From the NCBI GenBank assembly GCA_017538105.1, contig JAFYJN010000025.1, positions 1 through 52,328 of the forward strand: 52,328 nucleotides of DNA, written 5' to 3'. Positions 30,025-37,362 of this stretch are shown here, piece after piece (the stretch's first letter is position 1; each line of letters begins with the position of its first letter). The notes beneath the pieces are model-generated. The model did no database searches, had not been told where the DNA came from, and was given only the letters and a program-made list of their open reading frames with translations. Both the position numbers and the translations under genes were made by a program. Source of the stretch: Prevotella sp. (lineage in GTDB: Bacteria > Bacteroidota > Bacteroidia > Bacteroidales > Bacteroidaceae).

Positions 30025-30828
30025 TTACCAGTTCACCACCTTATCTACGATGGCACGCTGCTCTGTAGAAGTGCGGCGGAGATAGATACGGGTGGTTTCA
30101 ATACTTTCGTGTCCCATAAGGTCTGCAAGCAAAGCTATGTCATTAAACTTGTCGAGGAAGTTCTTGGCGAAGCGATGACGAAAAGAATGTGGGTATACCA
30201 CTTCACGATTCAGTCCATATTTGTCTGCAAAATGCTTTAACTGAATAGCGATACCTCGTGTGGTAATGCGCTCTCCATAGCGGTTGAGGAAAATGTAACC
30301 ACTTGAAAGGCCTTTGTCTGCCAGCCATTGTATGGCTTCTCTCTGTAAGTTCTTTGGAATATAGAGTCGCCGAAGTTTGCCTCCTTTGCTATAAATGTCA
30401 AGATGTCCCACAGCAACATGCTCCGCTTTAATTTGCAGAAGTTCGCTTACACGCGCTCCAGTAGCAGCCATGAACCAAACCACAAAATACCATTCTTTGT
30501 AGCCGTCGGCATTTAAACGTTTCTTCAAAAACATGTAGTCCTCGTTGCTGATTACATTCTCCAGGAAATTCTTCTGCTGCACTTTTACGAATTTCATCTT
30601 TAGTTTATTCTTTTTGATAAACTCCAGATACTTGTTGATACCCTGCAACCTCAAATTCACCGTTTGTGGTTTGAATTTTTCCATTAAATAACCTTTGTAA
30701 GCCAATAGGTTCTTCCTATTAATCTCTTTGTACTTCGCATAGAAATACTTCACCGTCCACACATACGAAGTGATGGTGTTCTTAGCCAAGTCTGACTTGC
30801 TAAGATGTTTCTCAAATTTTGTAACCAT
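30025..30828 (-). CDS. Tyrosine recombinase, probable hsdS invertase
   Basis: The 267-residue protein has an N-terminal SAM-like core-binding domain (about 1-85) and a phage-integrase catalytic domain. The catalytic set is Arg126 (GARVSELL), a lysine at 148 or 151, His214 and Arg217 (HSFRHRF), His240 (LMGHES) and the nucleophile Tyr249 (TTRIYLRRT). It lies between the expressed hsdS and silent hsdS cassettes, which carry exact inverted repeats. In Bacteroides and other bacteria, recombinases in this position switch specificity genes by inversion; that is the best-supported role here. The gene sits inside the segment it would invert. Confidence 0.9.
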   Translation of the reverse strand: MVTKFEKHLSKSDLAKNTITSYVWTVKYFYAKYKEINRKNLLAYKGYLMEKFKPQTVNLRLQGINKYLEFIKKNKLKMKFVKVQQKNFLENVISNEDYMFLKKRLNADGYKEWYFVVWFMAATGARVSELLQIKAEHVAVGHLDIYSKGGKLRRLYIPKNLQREAIQWLADKGLSSGYIFLNRYGERITTRGIAIQLKHFADKYGLNREVVYPHSFRHRFAKNFLDKFNDIALLADLMGHESIETTRIYLRRTSTEQRAIVDKVVNW

Positions 30829-30874
30829 ATAATTTCAGTTTAAGAAATGAAACAGTAACAAAATAAGAGCGACC

Positions 30875-30893
30875 TAACGCGCATTATGAGAAT
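30875..30893 (+). repeat. Inversion site b3 (19 bp)
   Basis: TAACGCGCATTATGAGAAT, the reverse complement of 31950-31968. Its left half is shared with site b1 and its right half with site a. Confidence 0.88.
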
Positions 30894-31421
30894 ATACCTG
30901 ATAGTTGGGCTATTTGCAAGGTCAAGAATGTGTTTCGAATAAATCCCAAAACAAAGGCTGATGATAGCATAGACGCAGGGTTCGTCCCAATGTCGAATAT
31001 TCAAGATTCATTCCAAAACAGTATTAGTTTTGAGCCAAGAGTTTGGGGAAATATTAAGAAAGGATATACCCATTTTAAAAATGGAGATATAGTTGTTGCT
31101 AAAATATCACCTTGCCTTGAAAATCGCAAATCTGCTGTTATAGTTGGATTGCCAAATGGCATTGGGGCAGGTTCAACGGAGCTTAATGTTTTTCGCTCTG
31201 ATTATGTACATCCTCTTTACGGACTATTCTATTTCAAATCAGACTATTTCATATCTCAATGTGTTGGAACATTCAATGGAGTAGTTGGACAACAGCGTGT
31301 TTCAACAAAGACTATTGAAGATATGGTATTCCCTGTCCCGCCTCGCTCAGAGCAGGAACGAATAACAAATAAGGTAAACGAACTTTTCCAAATCCTTGAT
31401 GACATCAGTGCCGAATTATAA
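30875..31421 (+). pseudogene. Silent hsdS cassette B3 (second target domain only)
   Basis: An open frame from AACGCGCATTATGAG at 30876 to the stop at 31421 encodes a complete second recognition domain (NAHYENIPDSWAICKVKNV ... FPVPPRSEQERITNKVNELF) but no start codon, promoter or first domain. The 19 bp at 30875-30893 are the exact reverse complement of 31950-31968. It is best read as a stored allele that can be joined to an hsdS 5' part by inversion, not as a decayed gene. Confidence 0.85.
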
Positions 31422-31439
31422 GTTGGCACTGATGTCATC
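31398..31439. repeat. Perfect 15-bp palindrome joining two silent cassettes tail to tail
   Basis: Arms GATGACATCAGTGCC / GGCACTGATGTCATC with a 12-bp spacer holding both stop codons. It encodes the shared ending DDISA(E/N)L of both cassettes and may end transcription from either side. Confidence 0.9.
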
Positions 31440-31949
31440 TAAAATTTCGTAGTATTTTTGAATGGCTGCAACAATCCTGCACTGTTCATTAATTGGAGGC
31501 AAAGGAAATAGGTATTTATACACAATCGCTGGTTGTGCACGCATAAAAGAGCCCCCAACACCACTTACATTACTGAGCATCAATTCTTTAAAGTAATTTG
31601 ATGTAAAACAGAATGATAAGTATTGAGGGAGAATAGCACTATTCCTAAAGATTATCCATTCTGAAGATGCCAAACATGGTGTATCTTCTTTGTAATGAGA
31701 AACAATCCAAGCCCTATTAAGGTGAGGATTAATCTTACATAACAGTACGTCATTTCTTGAAACTAACTTTTTAGATGAGGAGATTTTCTTTCCTTTTACA
31801 AATTCGGGCATACCTGTCTCATACGCTGGTACGCTGTATAATTCAAAACCATTATCCGGAGATTTTGATGGATCTACAGATGCTGAATTATATTCATTGA
31901 CTTCAGCCATACAAGTCCATTCCCAACTTTCGGGTATCTCAAATGGCAC

Positions 31950-31975
31950 ATTCTCATAATGCGCGTTATCACAAG
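31950..31975 (-). repeat. Inversion site b2
   Basis: On the minus strand this contains both the 19 bp shared with b1 (31957-31975) and the 19 bp shared with b3 (31950-31968), so it can pair with either. Confidence 0.88.
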
Positions 31976-32637
31976 TAGTAAACTTTGGATTTATGCGCTT
32001 CAACAACTCAGTTGCGGGCTCATCGCTTGGGTCTTGAGGAACAAGCTTACCATGTATCGCAAGGTCAAGAATCTTGGATTTAGCTTGCGCTATTGAAATC
32101 TGCAATTCATCTTTGGCATTTTCTAAAATATCTATCAATACGAACCATTGTTCAATAGCAGCTACAATTCGAGATTGTTCTTTTATCGGAGGTATTGGGA
32201 TTATATATTGGGAAATTTTTGATAGATTCAGATTTGGCTGATTACCTCCTTCTGCTAATGTCCTAATATGATAGTAGTTACTCTTCAAATATGCTTTCAC
32301 GAAATCCTTCGTTTGATCGTCTATCGGGACAATTGCCGCACAAGCTTGGTTTGTTGCCGAATCAAAGCATAATTCACTAACTTGTCCTCTAGTTTTTCCT
32401 TCTCCATACATAGCCATGACAAGACTTCCACTTGGATAAATCTGACAGTTTGTTTCAGAAATAGCTTTTTCTGAAATGTAAGAAAAAGGAGTGTCTATAT
32501 ATTCTCCTTTTGTGCAACTACTATTAATCCAAGGAATATTTCCGTTATAATAAGCATCTATCCGAGTGTCTGGAGTCGCTCCAGTTCCTATAACTGCAAT
32601 ATCTTCCAACCTGCATACAGCCCAATTAGAAGGTAAA

Positions 32638-32655
32638 TCATTCTCATAATGGGGC
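32638..32655 (-). repeat. Inversion site a' (18 bp)
   Basis: Exact inverse copy of 26444-26461, at the HYEN codons of silent domain A2. Confidence 0.9.
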
Positions 32656-32742
32656 TTATTACAAGTTAGCAGTCTTCGCTCTGGAGCGCCATAATTACGT
32701 TGAACATTGAAAGTTGCCTTGAAGTTAAACTGGCTACAAAGA

Positions 32743-32768
32743 AACCCGGCACGATGAAATACCGGGTT
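32743..32768 (-). terminator. Hairpin after the DUF5053 gene
   Basis: AACCCGG / CCGGGTT with a 12-nt loop, followed on the minus strand by TCTTTG. It would shield the silent hsdS cassette from read-through. Confidence 0.65.
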
Positions 32769-32821
32769 GCACCCGTAGGCGGCGGGCAGCTTTTGTCTTA
32801 AAAGGTCAAAGAAAACCTCGC

Positions 32822-33076
32822 CTATATACTCTCGGCCACACGGCGGATACGGTTGGAGAGGTCAATGAGTGCGCCACGCATCTGCTCAACCTCTTCCTCA
32901 TTGAAGCCACCCTGGCCGCCATTTCCGTCGATGCCGTCCATTTTGTGGTAAAACCATGATGATGACCTCTGAAAATAGGTATTGGCGAAATCACGCCATG
33001 AGATTGCCATCTGGATGTCACTCACTCTCTTCTTCATATCGGTCACGATGACCGAACTATCCTTTGTTGCTTCCAT
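32822..33076 (-). CDS. DUF5053-family small protein
   Basis: The 84-residue, mostly helical protein has the DUF5053 pattern of Bacteroidales mobile elements: DMKKRVSDIQMAISWRDFANTYF followed by SSSWFYHKMDGIDGNGG and a helical tail (EEVEQMRGALIDLSNRIRRVA). The family is found in prophages and integrative elements and its function is unknown. It reads away from the HigA-like gene, and the hairpin at 32743-32768 follows it. Confidence 0.8.
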   Translation of the reverse strand: MEATKDSSVIVTDMKKRVSDIQMAISWRDFANTYFQRSSSWFYHKMDGIDGNGGQGGFNEEEVEQMRGALIDLSNRIRRVAESI

Positions 33077-33262
33077 AATTTTTTATTTATGTTTGTAGCC
33101 CTCCCCGTGTGTGATATGGAAATGAAAACCAGCAAGACGGCCTCCGACAATATCACTTCCTACCATGTCGAGACCTTTGCAAATATTCGCGATGGTTTTC
33201 GCAAAGTCCACTGGCGTATCTCCTCAGATACTGATTTTTCAGTAAACAACAACATTGACAAA

Positions 33263-33577
33263 TCAAAAAATCGCAGCAATGTGTCGGATGGATTTCAGTT
33301 TCTCCATAAACGACTCGTTGCGCTCTGCCATCAGCATATCGTATTCATTCTGCATAGCCAATAAGGGGGCTGCGTCCACTCCAAGAGCTGCCTCCATCAT
33401 CATTGCCAACTTAGGATTAAGGGCACGCTTACAATTGAGCATCTCATTGAGGGCGGAATAGGAAATACCCATCTCCTTAGCCAGCCCGCGTTGAGAAATA
33501 CCTCGATACTCCAATTCGTCCTTAAGTACCTCACCAGGATGGGTCGGTTGGAAAGGTTTAAGGTTATTGGCTATCAT
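33263..33577 (-). CDS. higA: HigA-family antitoxin-like HTH protein, no partner toxin
   Basis: Start ATG at 33577 (MIANNLKPFQPTHPGEVLK) gives 104 residues, normal for HigA; a longer frame upstream crosses the promoter box TATCTTTG at 33637-33644. PTHPGEVLKDELEYRGISQRGLAKEMGISYSALNEML is the classic HigA/VapI Xre-type helix-turn-helix. Such proteins bind their own promoter and neutralise a RelE-like HigB toxin. No higB is present on either side: upstream is a promoter and a divergent gene, downstream a 186-bp gap and DUF5053. It may therefore be an orphan regulator. Confidence 0.85.
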   Translation of the reverse strand: MIANNLKPFQPTHPGEVLKDELEYRGISQRGLAKEMGISYSALNEMLNCKRALNPKLAMMMEAALGVDAAPLLAMQNEYDMLMAERNESFMEKLKSIRHIAAIF

Positions 33578-33636
33578 ATTCGAATCTATTCCTTTTATCT
33601 CAATCAAAGTTGTTTCCTCAGTTTTAAAACAGAAGG

Positions 33637-33644
33637 CAAAGATA
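33637..33644 (-). promoter_or_regulatory. -7 box for the HigA-like gene
   Basis: TATCTTTG on the minus strand, 59 bp upstream of the chosen ATG; it decides the start. Confidence 0.6.
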
Positions 33645-33774
33645 ATGAAAAAAACGATGTTCGCAAATTTATGAACGATTAATTTGCTTGATGGTAGAAA
33701 AAAGCACAAAAATACGAAGAAATAAAAATGCCATGAAGTTAAACGGATGACAAAAAAGATTGAAATTGTCGAGT

Positions 33775-33782
33775 TATCTTTG
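33775..33782 (+). promoter_or_regulatory. -7 box for the DUF6291-like gene
   Basis: TATCTTTG, 28 bp before the ATG at 33811; it argues against the longer frame starting at 33760. Confidence 0.6.
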
Positions 33783-33810
33783 CAGCGTCAAATTAATAAA
33801 ACAATTTACC

Positions 33811-34497
33811 ATGAACAACATGACCAACACCAACAACAACTGTGGCCAAAACGGCAACAACAGTCTTAACGAGAGTATCCGGGACAACAACATCCAGAAC
33901 AACAGTGAACAAAAAAACAAAGAAACGAAAAGAGCAAAATCGTTCGTGCTTAAGACATCGCTGATGGAGTGTATCCTGATGCTGCCTTCTCACATCAGCT
34001 GCCACGTGATGAAAGCTGTGTACTGCTACAAGATGACGGGTGAAAAGCCTACATTCAATGAAGTGGAAAACAACGATGAGAGGATAACATGCAACGCTTT
34101 CTTCCTTGCAATACTACCACAATTAGGGAAGCCGAAAAGAAGCGAGGGAAAAATGGAAACAGGAAAAGGAAGCGAGAGGAAGATGGAGGAAGAGAATGGG
34201 AGTGAAGAGAAGAGAGAAGAGAAAGGGAGCGAGGAAGAACCTTTCGGCGACGGGAACGACGACTTCAGGCAGTTTTTCAACAAGACAGTGAAAGATACAG
34301 GCATCCCGCAACTGGACTTCTTCAACACACAAAATTCCCTGTATCGCCAATGGAAGAGGGAATACGGCAAGAAAGGACTGGCGAAGGCTGTGCACTATTG
34401 CGCGTCTCATCCCAGAAATAGAGGCGAATGGGTGTCAATAGACTGGATGCTGAATACCAACATCTTTCCACGTATCATGAGGGATGAATTGGAATGA
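33811..34497 (+). CDS. DUF6291-like, replication-associated mobile-element protein
   Basis: ATG at 33811 gives 228 residues. An Asn/Gln-rich start (MNNMTNTNNNCGQNGNNSLN) is followed by a DUF6291-like segment (SFVLKTSLMECILMLPSHISCHVMKAVYCYKMTGEKPTF...FLAILPQL), a charged low-complexity linker of Lys/Glu/Gly/Ser (about residues 110-150) and a C-terminal DnaD/primosome-like helical part (LYRQWKREYGKKGLAKAVHYC). Such proteins occur in phage and integrative-element replication modules. The family assignment is from pattern and moderately sure; the linker length may vary between strains. Confidence 0.65.
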   Translation: MNNMTNTNNNCGQNGNNSLNESIRDNNIQNNSEQKNKETKRAKSFVLKTSLMECILMLPSHISCHVMKAVYCYKMTGEKPTFNEVENNDERITCNAFFLAILPQLGKPKRSEGKMETGKGSERKMEEENGSEEKREEKGSEEEPFGDGNDDFRQFFNKTVKDTGIPQLDFFNTQNSLYRQWKREYGKKGLAKAVHYCASHPRNRGEWVSIDWMLNTNIFPRIMRDELE

Positions 34498-34609
34498 ACG
34501 ATTCATGACGAGTATATGAGCAATCAACAAAAGACTCACAGATAACACGGAAAACCACAGAAAAACATCTACTAAATTTCTGTGTATTTCTGAGATTTCT
34601 ATCCAATTG

Positions 34610-34640
34610 TTGGAAAGATATTTGTTTTTTCTTACCTTTG
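34610..34640 (+). promoter_or_regulatory. Promoter of the CE1 esterase gene
   Basis: TTG at 34610-34612 and TACCTTTG at 34633-34640, 20 bp apart. Confidence 0.7.
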
Positions 34641-34649
34641 CATCCAAGA

Positions 34650-36476
34650 ATGATTATGAAAAGGATATTTATCAAATCACTGCTCATGCTGGCACTTTTC
34701 GTTGCCGGAGTGGGAGAAGTGAAAGCAACAGACGAGAACAAGCAGTATCTGTCGTTTAAGACGGAGGACTATTGTGCTGCGACATGGGATGCCAGCACCA
34801 ACACGTTCACCTGGGGTCTGGGCGGTGCCAATGCGGCATGGACCTTCATGGCCGCCGAGGGCATCAGCGGTGACCTGAGCGGTTGGAAGCGGATGCACCT
34901 GCACGTCAGCGACTTCACGAATGCGAGTGCGCAGCAGCTGACGGTTGTGTTCACCATGAACAACGGCTCTTGGCCTCCCAGCGGTCCAACGAAGAAATTC
35001 GTCGTGTCGCCGGACGCGTCGGGCGACATCGACATCCAGTTAGAGGGTGTCAGCTGGGGCAACTGCGACATCACGAAGATACAGGACCTGACCATCTATG
35101 GCTGCACCCGTGACGACCCGTCGAAGAATGCGTCGGTGAAGGTAACGGATGCGTATTACATCAGCGAGGGTGGACCCGTGAACCAGACGGTGAGCATCGC
35201 CGTGGGCAACAAGACGCGTTCCTTCCGTCTCTACGTGCCGAAAGACTGCCAGCCGGGGGCTCCGTTAGTCATCGCCATGCACGGTGCCAGCGGCAACATG
35301 GACAACCAGACGCCGCGTTTCAACGAGATTGCCGACACGGCGAAGTTCGTCATCGCCTATCCGCAGGGAGAGCAAATATACTTCCCCGTGTTCGGAGGCT
35401 ACACCACGGGCTGGGATGCGTCGGGAGAGGACAATGCCGATGCCGCTTTCCTCAGGGCCATCATCGACAACCTGGTCGATAACTACCAGATTGACCGCCG
35501 TCGCGTCTATTGCTGTGGGTTCTCCAACGGCGGTATGAACACCTATGCAATGGCGAATGTATGCAGCGACGTGTTTGCCGCCTTCGCCAGCATCAGCGGC
35601 TTCCCACTCAACGAGTTCCACCTGCGTCACACGGGCAAGCGTCCCGTACCCTTCCTGCACATTCACGGCAAGGCTGACGATTTCGTGCGCTACCGGCTGA
35701 TGCCTACCATCGTCGATGAGATGGTGGCTCGCATGGGTGCCAACCCCGTGCCCGTGAAGACCGGCATCAGTGGCAAGTACAACAAGAGTGTTTATCAGGC
35801 AATGGACGGCAGCTTCCCCTTCATCTACTACGAAATCGACGGCATGGGCCACAACGACTTCACGACGAATACCGAGGACGGCAACTCGACGCTGACCATG
35901 TGGAAATTCTTCCGTCAGTACACGCTCGACACCCCCCGCGACACCACGCTGAAATGGATGCCGCGCATTGAGACCGAAGGGTTCTCACCGAAGAGTCACG
36001 GTTGGACGGTGAACAGCGGTACGACACTGCTCTCGTTCGGACTTGGCGCGAAGACCGATGCCAATCAGAACGTCTATCATTCGTTACAGCTCACCACCGG
36101 TCACTACAAGCTCTCGTTCCGTGCCGACGGCGAGGCCGGCAAAAACGTTGGCGTGAAACTGACACGTTACCAGACCTCGAAGGTCGTGATAGATACCACG
36201 GTGCAGGTGGGCGAGGACGTTACCCTCTTCTTCGACATCGAGAACGATGACTTCGGACAGTACAAGATTGTCTTCACCCGCGAGAATACCACCGATGCCA
36301 TCACCATCAGCGACATCGAACTGCGCACTGCTTCTGACGAAGAGATGACCGGCATACGCTCTGTAGATTGTTCCGCTCAAACACATGACAGGTACTATAC
36401 ACTTGAGGGACTTCAGGTTAGCCGTCCCTTGAAGGGCATCTACATTAAGAACGGGAAAAAGGTCGTGATTAAATGA
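34650..36476 (+). CDS. Secreted CE1/LpqC-type esterase (feruloyl or acetyl esterase-like)
   Basis: ATG at 34650 or 34656; an upstream TTG lies within the promoter. The signal peptide (MKRIFIKSLLMLALFVAGVGEVKA) is followed by a beta-rich DUF4465-like domain (about 30-180) and an alpha/beta hydrolase of the PHB-depolymerase/feruloyl esterase class (CE1). Signatures are VIAMHGASGNMDNQ, Ser292 in GFSNGGMN, the Asp region HIHGKADDFVRY and His in GMGHND. A C-terminal beta domain precedes the Prevotella sorting tail (YYTLEGLQVSRPLKGIYI). These enzymes remove ferulic or acetyl groups from plant polysaccharides outside the cell; the exact ester cannot be told from sequence alone. Confidence 0.85.
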   Translation: MIMKRIFIKSLLMLALFVAGVGEVKATDENKQYLSFKTEDYCAATWDASTNTFTWGLGGANAAWTFMAAEGISGDLSGWKRMHLHVSDFTNASAQQLTVVFTMNNGSWPPSGPTKKFVVSPDASGDIDIQLEGVSWGNCDITKIQDLTIYGCTRDDPSKNASVKVTDAYYISEGGPVNQTVSIAVGNKTRSFRLYVPKDCQPGAPLVIAMHGASGNMDNQTPRFNEIADTAKFVIAYPQGEQIYFPVFGGYTTGWDASGEDNADAAFLRAIIDNLVDNYQIDRRRVYCCGFSNGGMNTYAMANVCSDVFAAFASISGFPLNEFHLRHTGKRPVPFLHIHGKADDFVRYRLMPTIVDEMVARMGANPVPVKTGISGKYNKSVYQAMDGSFPFIYYEIDGMGHNDFTTNTEDGNSTLTMWKFFRQYTLDTPRDTTLKWMPRIETEGFSPKSHGWTVNSGTTLLSFGLGAKTDANQNVYHSLQLTTGHYKLSFRADGEAGKNVGVKLTRYQTSKVVIDTTVQVGEDVTLFFDIENDDFGQYKIVFTRENTTDAITISDIELRTASDEEMTGIRSVDCSAQTHDRYYTLEGLQVSRPLKGIYIKNGKKVVIK

Positions 36477-36830
36477 ATATTGAAAGTAGTTAGAAGAAGT
36501 AAATACCCACCCCCAACCCCTCCCCAAGGGAGAAGGAAATACCCACCCCCAACCCCTCCCCAAGGGAGGGGAGATGAATAGCAGGGAAGGGTAAAAGGGT
36601 AAAAGGGTAAAAGGGTAAAAAGGTAAAAGGGTAAAAAGGTAAAAAAGTAAAAAGGTAAAAAAGTAAAAAAGTAAAAATCGTGGGCGGAGTAATGTCCTTT
36701 TTAACTTCCACTTTAACTCCCAAGAGCGAAACGAATTAACTTCCAATTTAACTCCCGATTAAAGAAAAACTTCCATGATCGAAGCGAATTAACTTCCATT
36801 TTAACTCCCGATTAAAGAAAGGAAGAAGAT
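36477..36830 (+). repeat. C-rich palindromes plus composite 3'-UTR-type module
   Basis: Two C-rich palindromic elements (36503-36537, 36539-36574) are followed by about 80 bp of GGTAAAA units, the core GTGGGCGGAGTAATGTCC at 36680-36697, TTAACTTCC units and two GAGCGAAACGAATTAACT-like segments. There is no gene in these 354 bp. Confidence 0.85.
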
Positions 36831-37205
36831 ATGAAAAAGAAAATGAAACAAATCATGGGCGCATGCGCCCTGGTGTGCTGCCTGATGCTGTTGGGCGGCT
36901 GTTCGGCCAAGCAATCGGCCATGAGGCAGTTGAGCCACTTGAACAACGAGTTGAAATACGAGAGCCAGGACTACACGCTGAGCGACTGGAACAATGTGCT
37001 GAGCGAGTTCAAGCAAGTAGTGGGCAAGTTGGAACAGTGCAAGTTGAGCGGCAGCGAACGTGCAGAGGTGCGCCGCATGGAAGGTGAATGCGTTGGCTAT
37101 TTGGTAAAAGGAGCCGGACTGAGTGCCGTGCGTACCGTGTTCAGCATCGGCAATGAGGTGAAAGCTGGCATCGAGGGACTCATCGACGCCATCACTGGAA
37201 GGTAG
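36831..37205 (+). CDS. Small lipoprotein
   Basis: The 124-residue product has a lipoprotein signal (IMGACALVCCLMLLGGC, lipid-modified Cys24). The mature part is helical and polar (MRQLSHLNNELKYESQDYTLSDWNNVLSEF...). No family was recognised. The length and helical composition suggest a periplasmic or outer-membrane-anchored structural protein. No promoter box is seen in the repeat-filled upstream gap, so it may be read from the CE1 esterase transcript. Confidence 0.75.
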   Translation: MKKKMKQIMGACALVCCLMLLGGCSAKQSAMRQLSHLNNELKYESQDYTLSDWNNVLSEFKQVVGKLEQCKLSGSERAEVRRMEGECVGYLVKGAGLSAVRTVFSIGNEVKAGIEGLIDAITGR

Positions 37206-37362
37206 AGGAAAGGTAAAATACCCACCCCCAGCCCCTCCCCAAGGGAGAAGGAAATACCCACCCCCAACCCCTCCCCAAGGGAGGGGAGATAAATGGGAGT
37301 GAAAAGGGGAGTGGAGTGAAGATACGAGTTCCCCCTCCTGGGAGGGGGCAAGGGGGAGGTTT
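37206..37362. repeat. C-rich palindromic elements between convergent genes
   Basis: Copies at 37219-37250 and 37254-37290, and a variant CCCCCTCC-TG-GGAGGGGG at 37329-37362 that abuts the stop codon of the S8 protease. Confidence 0.8.

Larger units (their letters stand above)
31416..32655 (-). pseudogene. Silent hsdS cassette A2-B2 (both target domains, no start)
   Basis: On the minus strand an open frame runs from the HYEN site at 32655 through domain A2 (NDLPSNWAVCRLEDIAVIG...PIPPIKEQSRIVAAIEQWF), a central conserved stretch (AKSKILDLAIHGKLVPQDPS), the b2 site and domain B2 (NVPFEIPESWEWTCMAEV...FPLPPINEQCRIVAAI). The N-terminal conserved helix found in the expressed gene is missing, and upstream lies a terminator-like hairpin, so it is not expressed in place. 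Inversion between 26444-26461 and 32638-32655 would connect it to the hsdS start. Its central region differs from that of the expressed gene at many positions except at the site, as expected for separate alleles. Confidence 0.87.

Noticed and set aside
33089-33364. 91-codon plus-strand ORF in the DUF5053-HigA gap
   Set aside because: It overlaps the 3' end of the HigA-like gene on the other strand and has no promoter box or motif; considered as a missing HigB but it has no RelE features.
36600-36720. Possible CRISPR or minisatellite array
   Set aside because: Repeats are 6-10 bp with no unique spacers; they belong to the GGTAAAA module.
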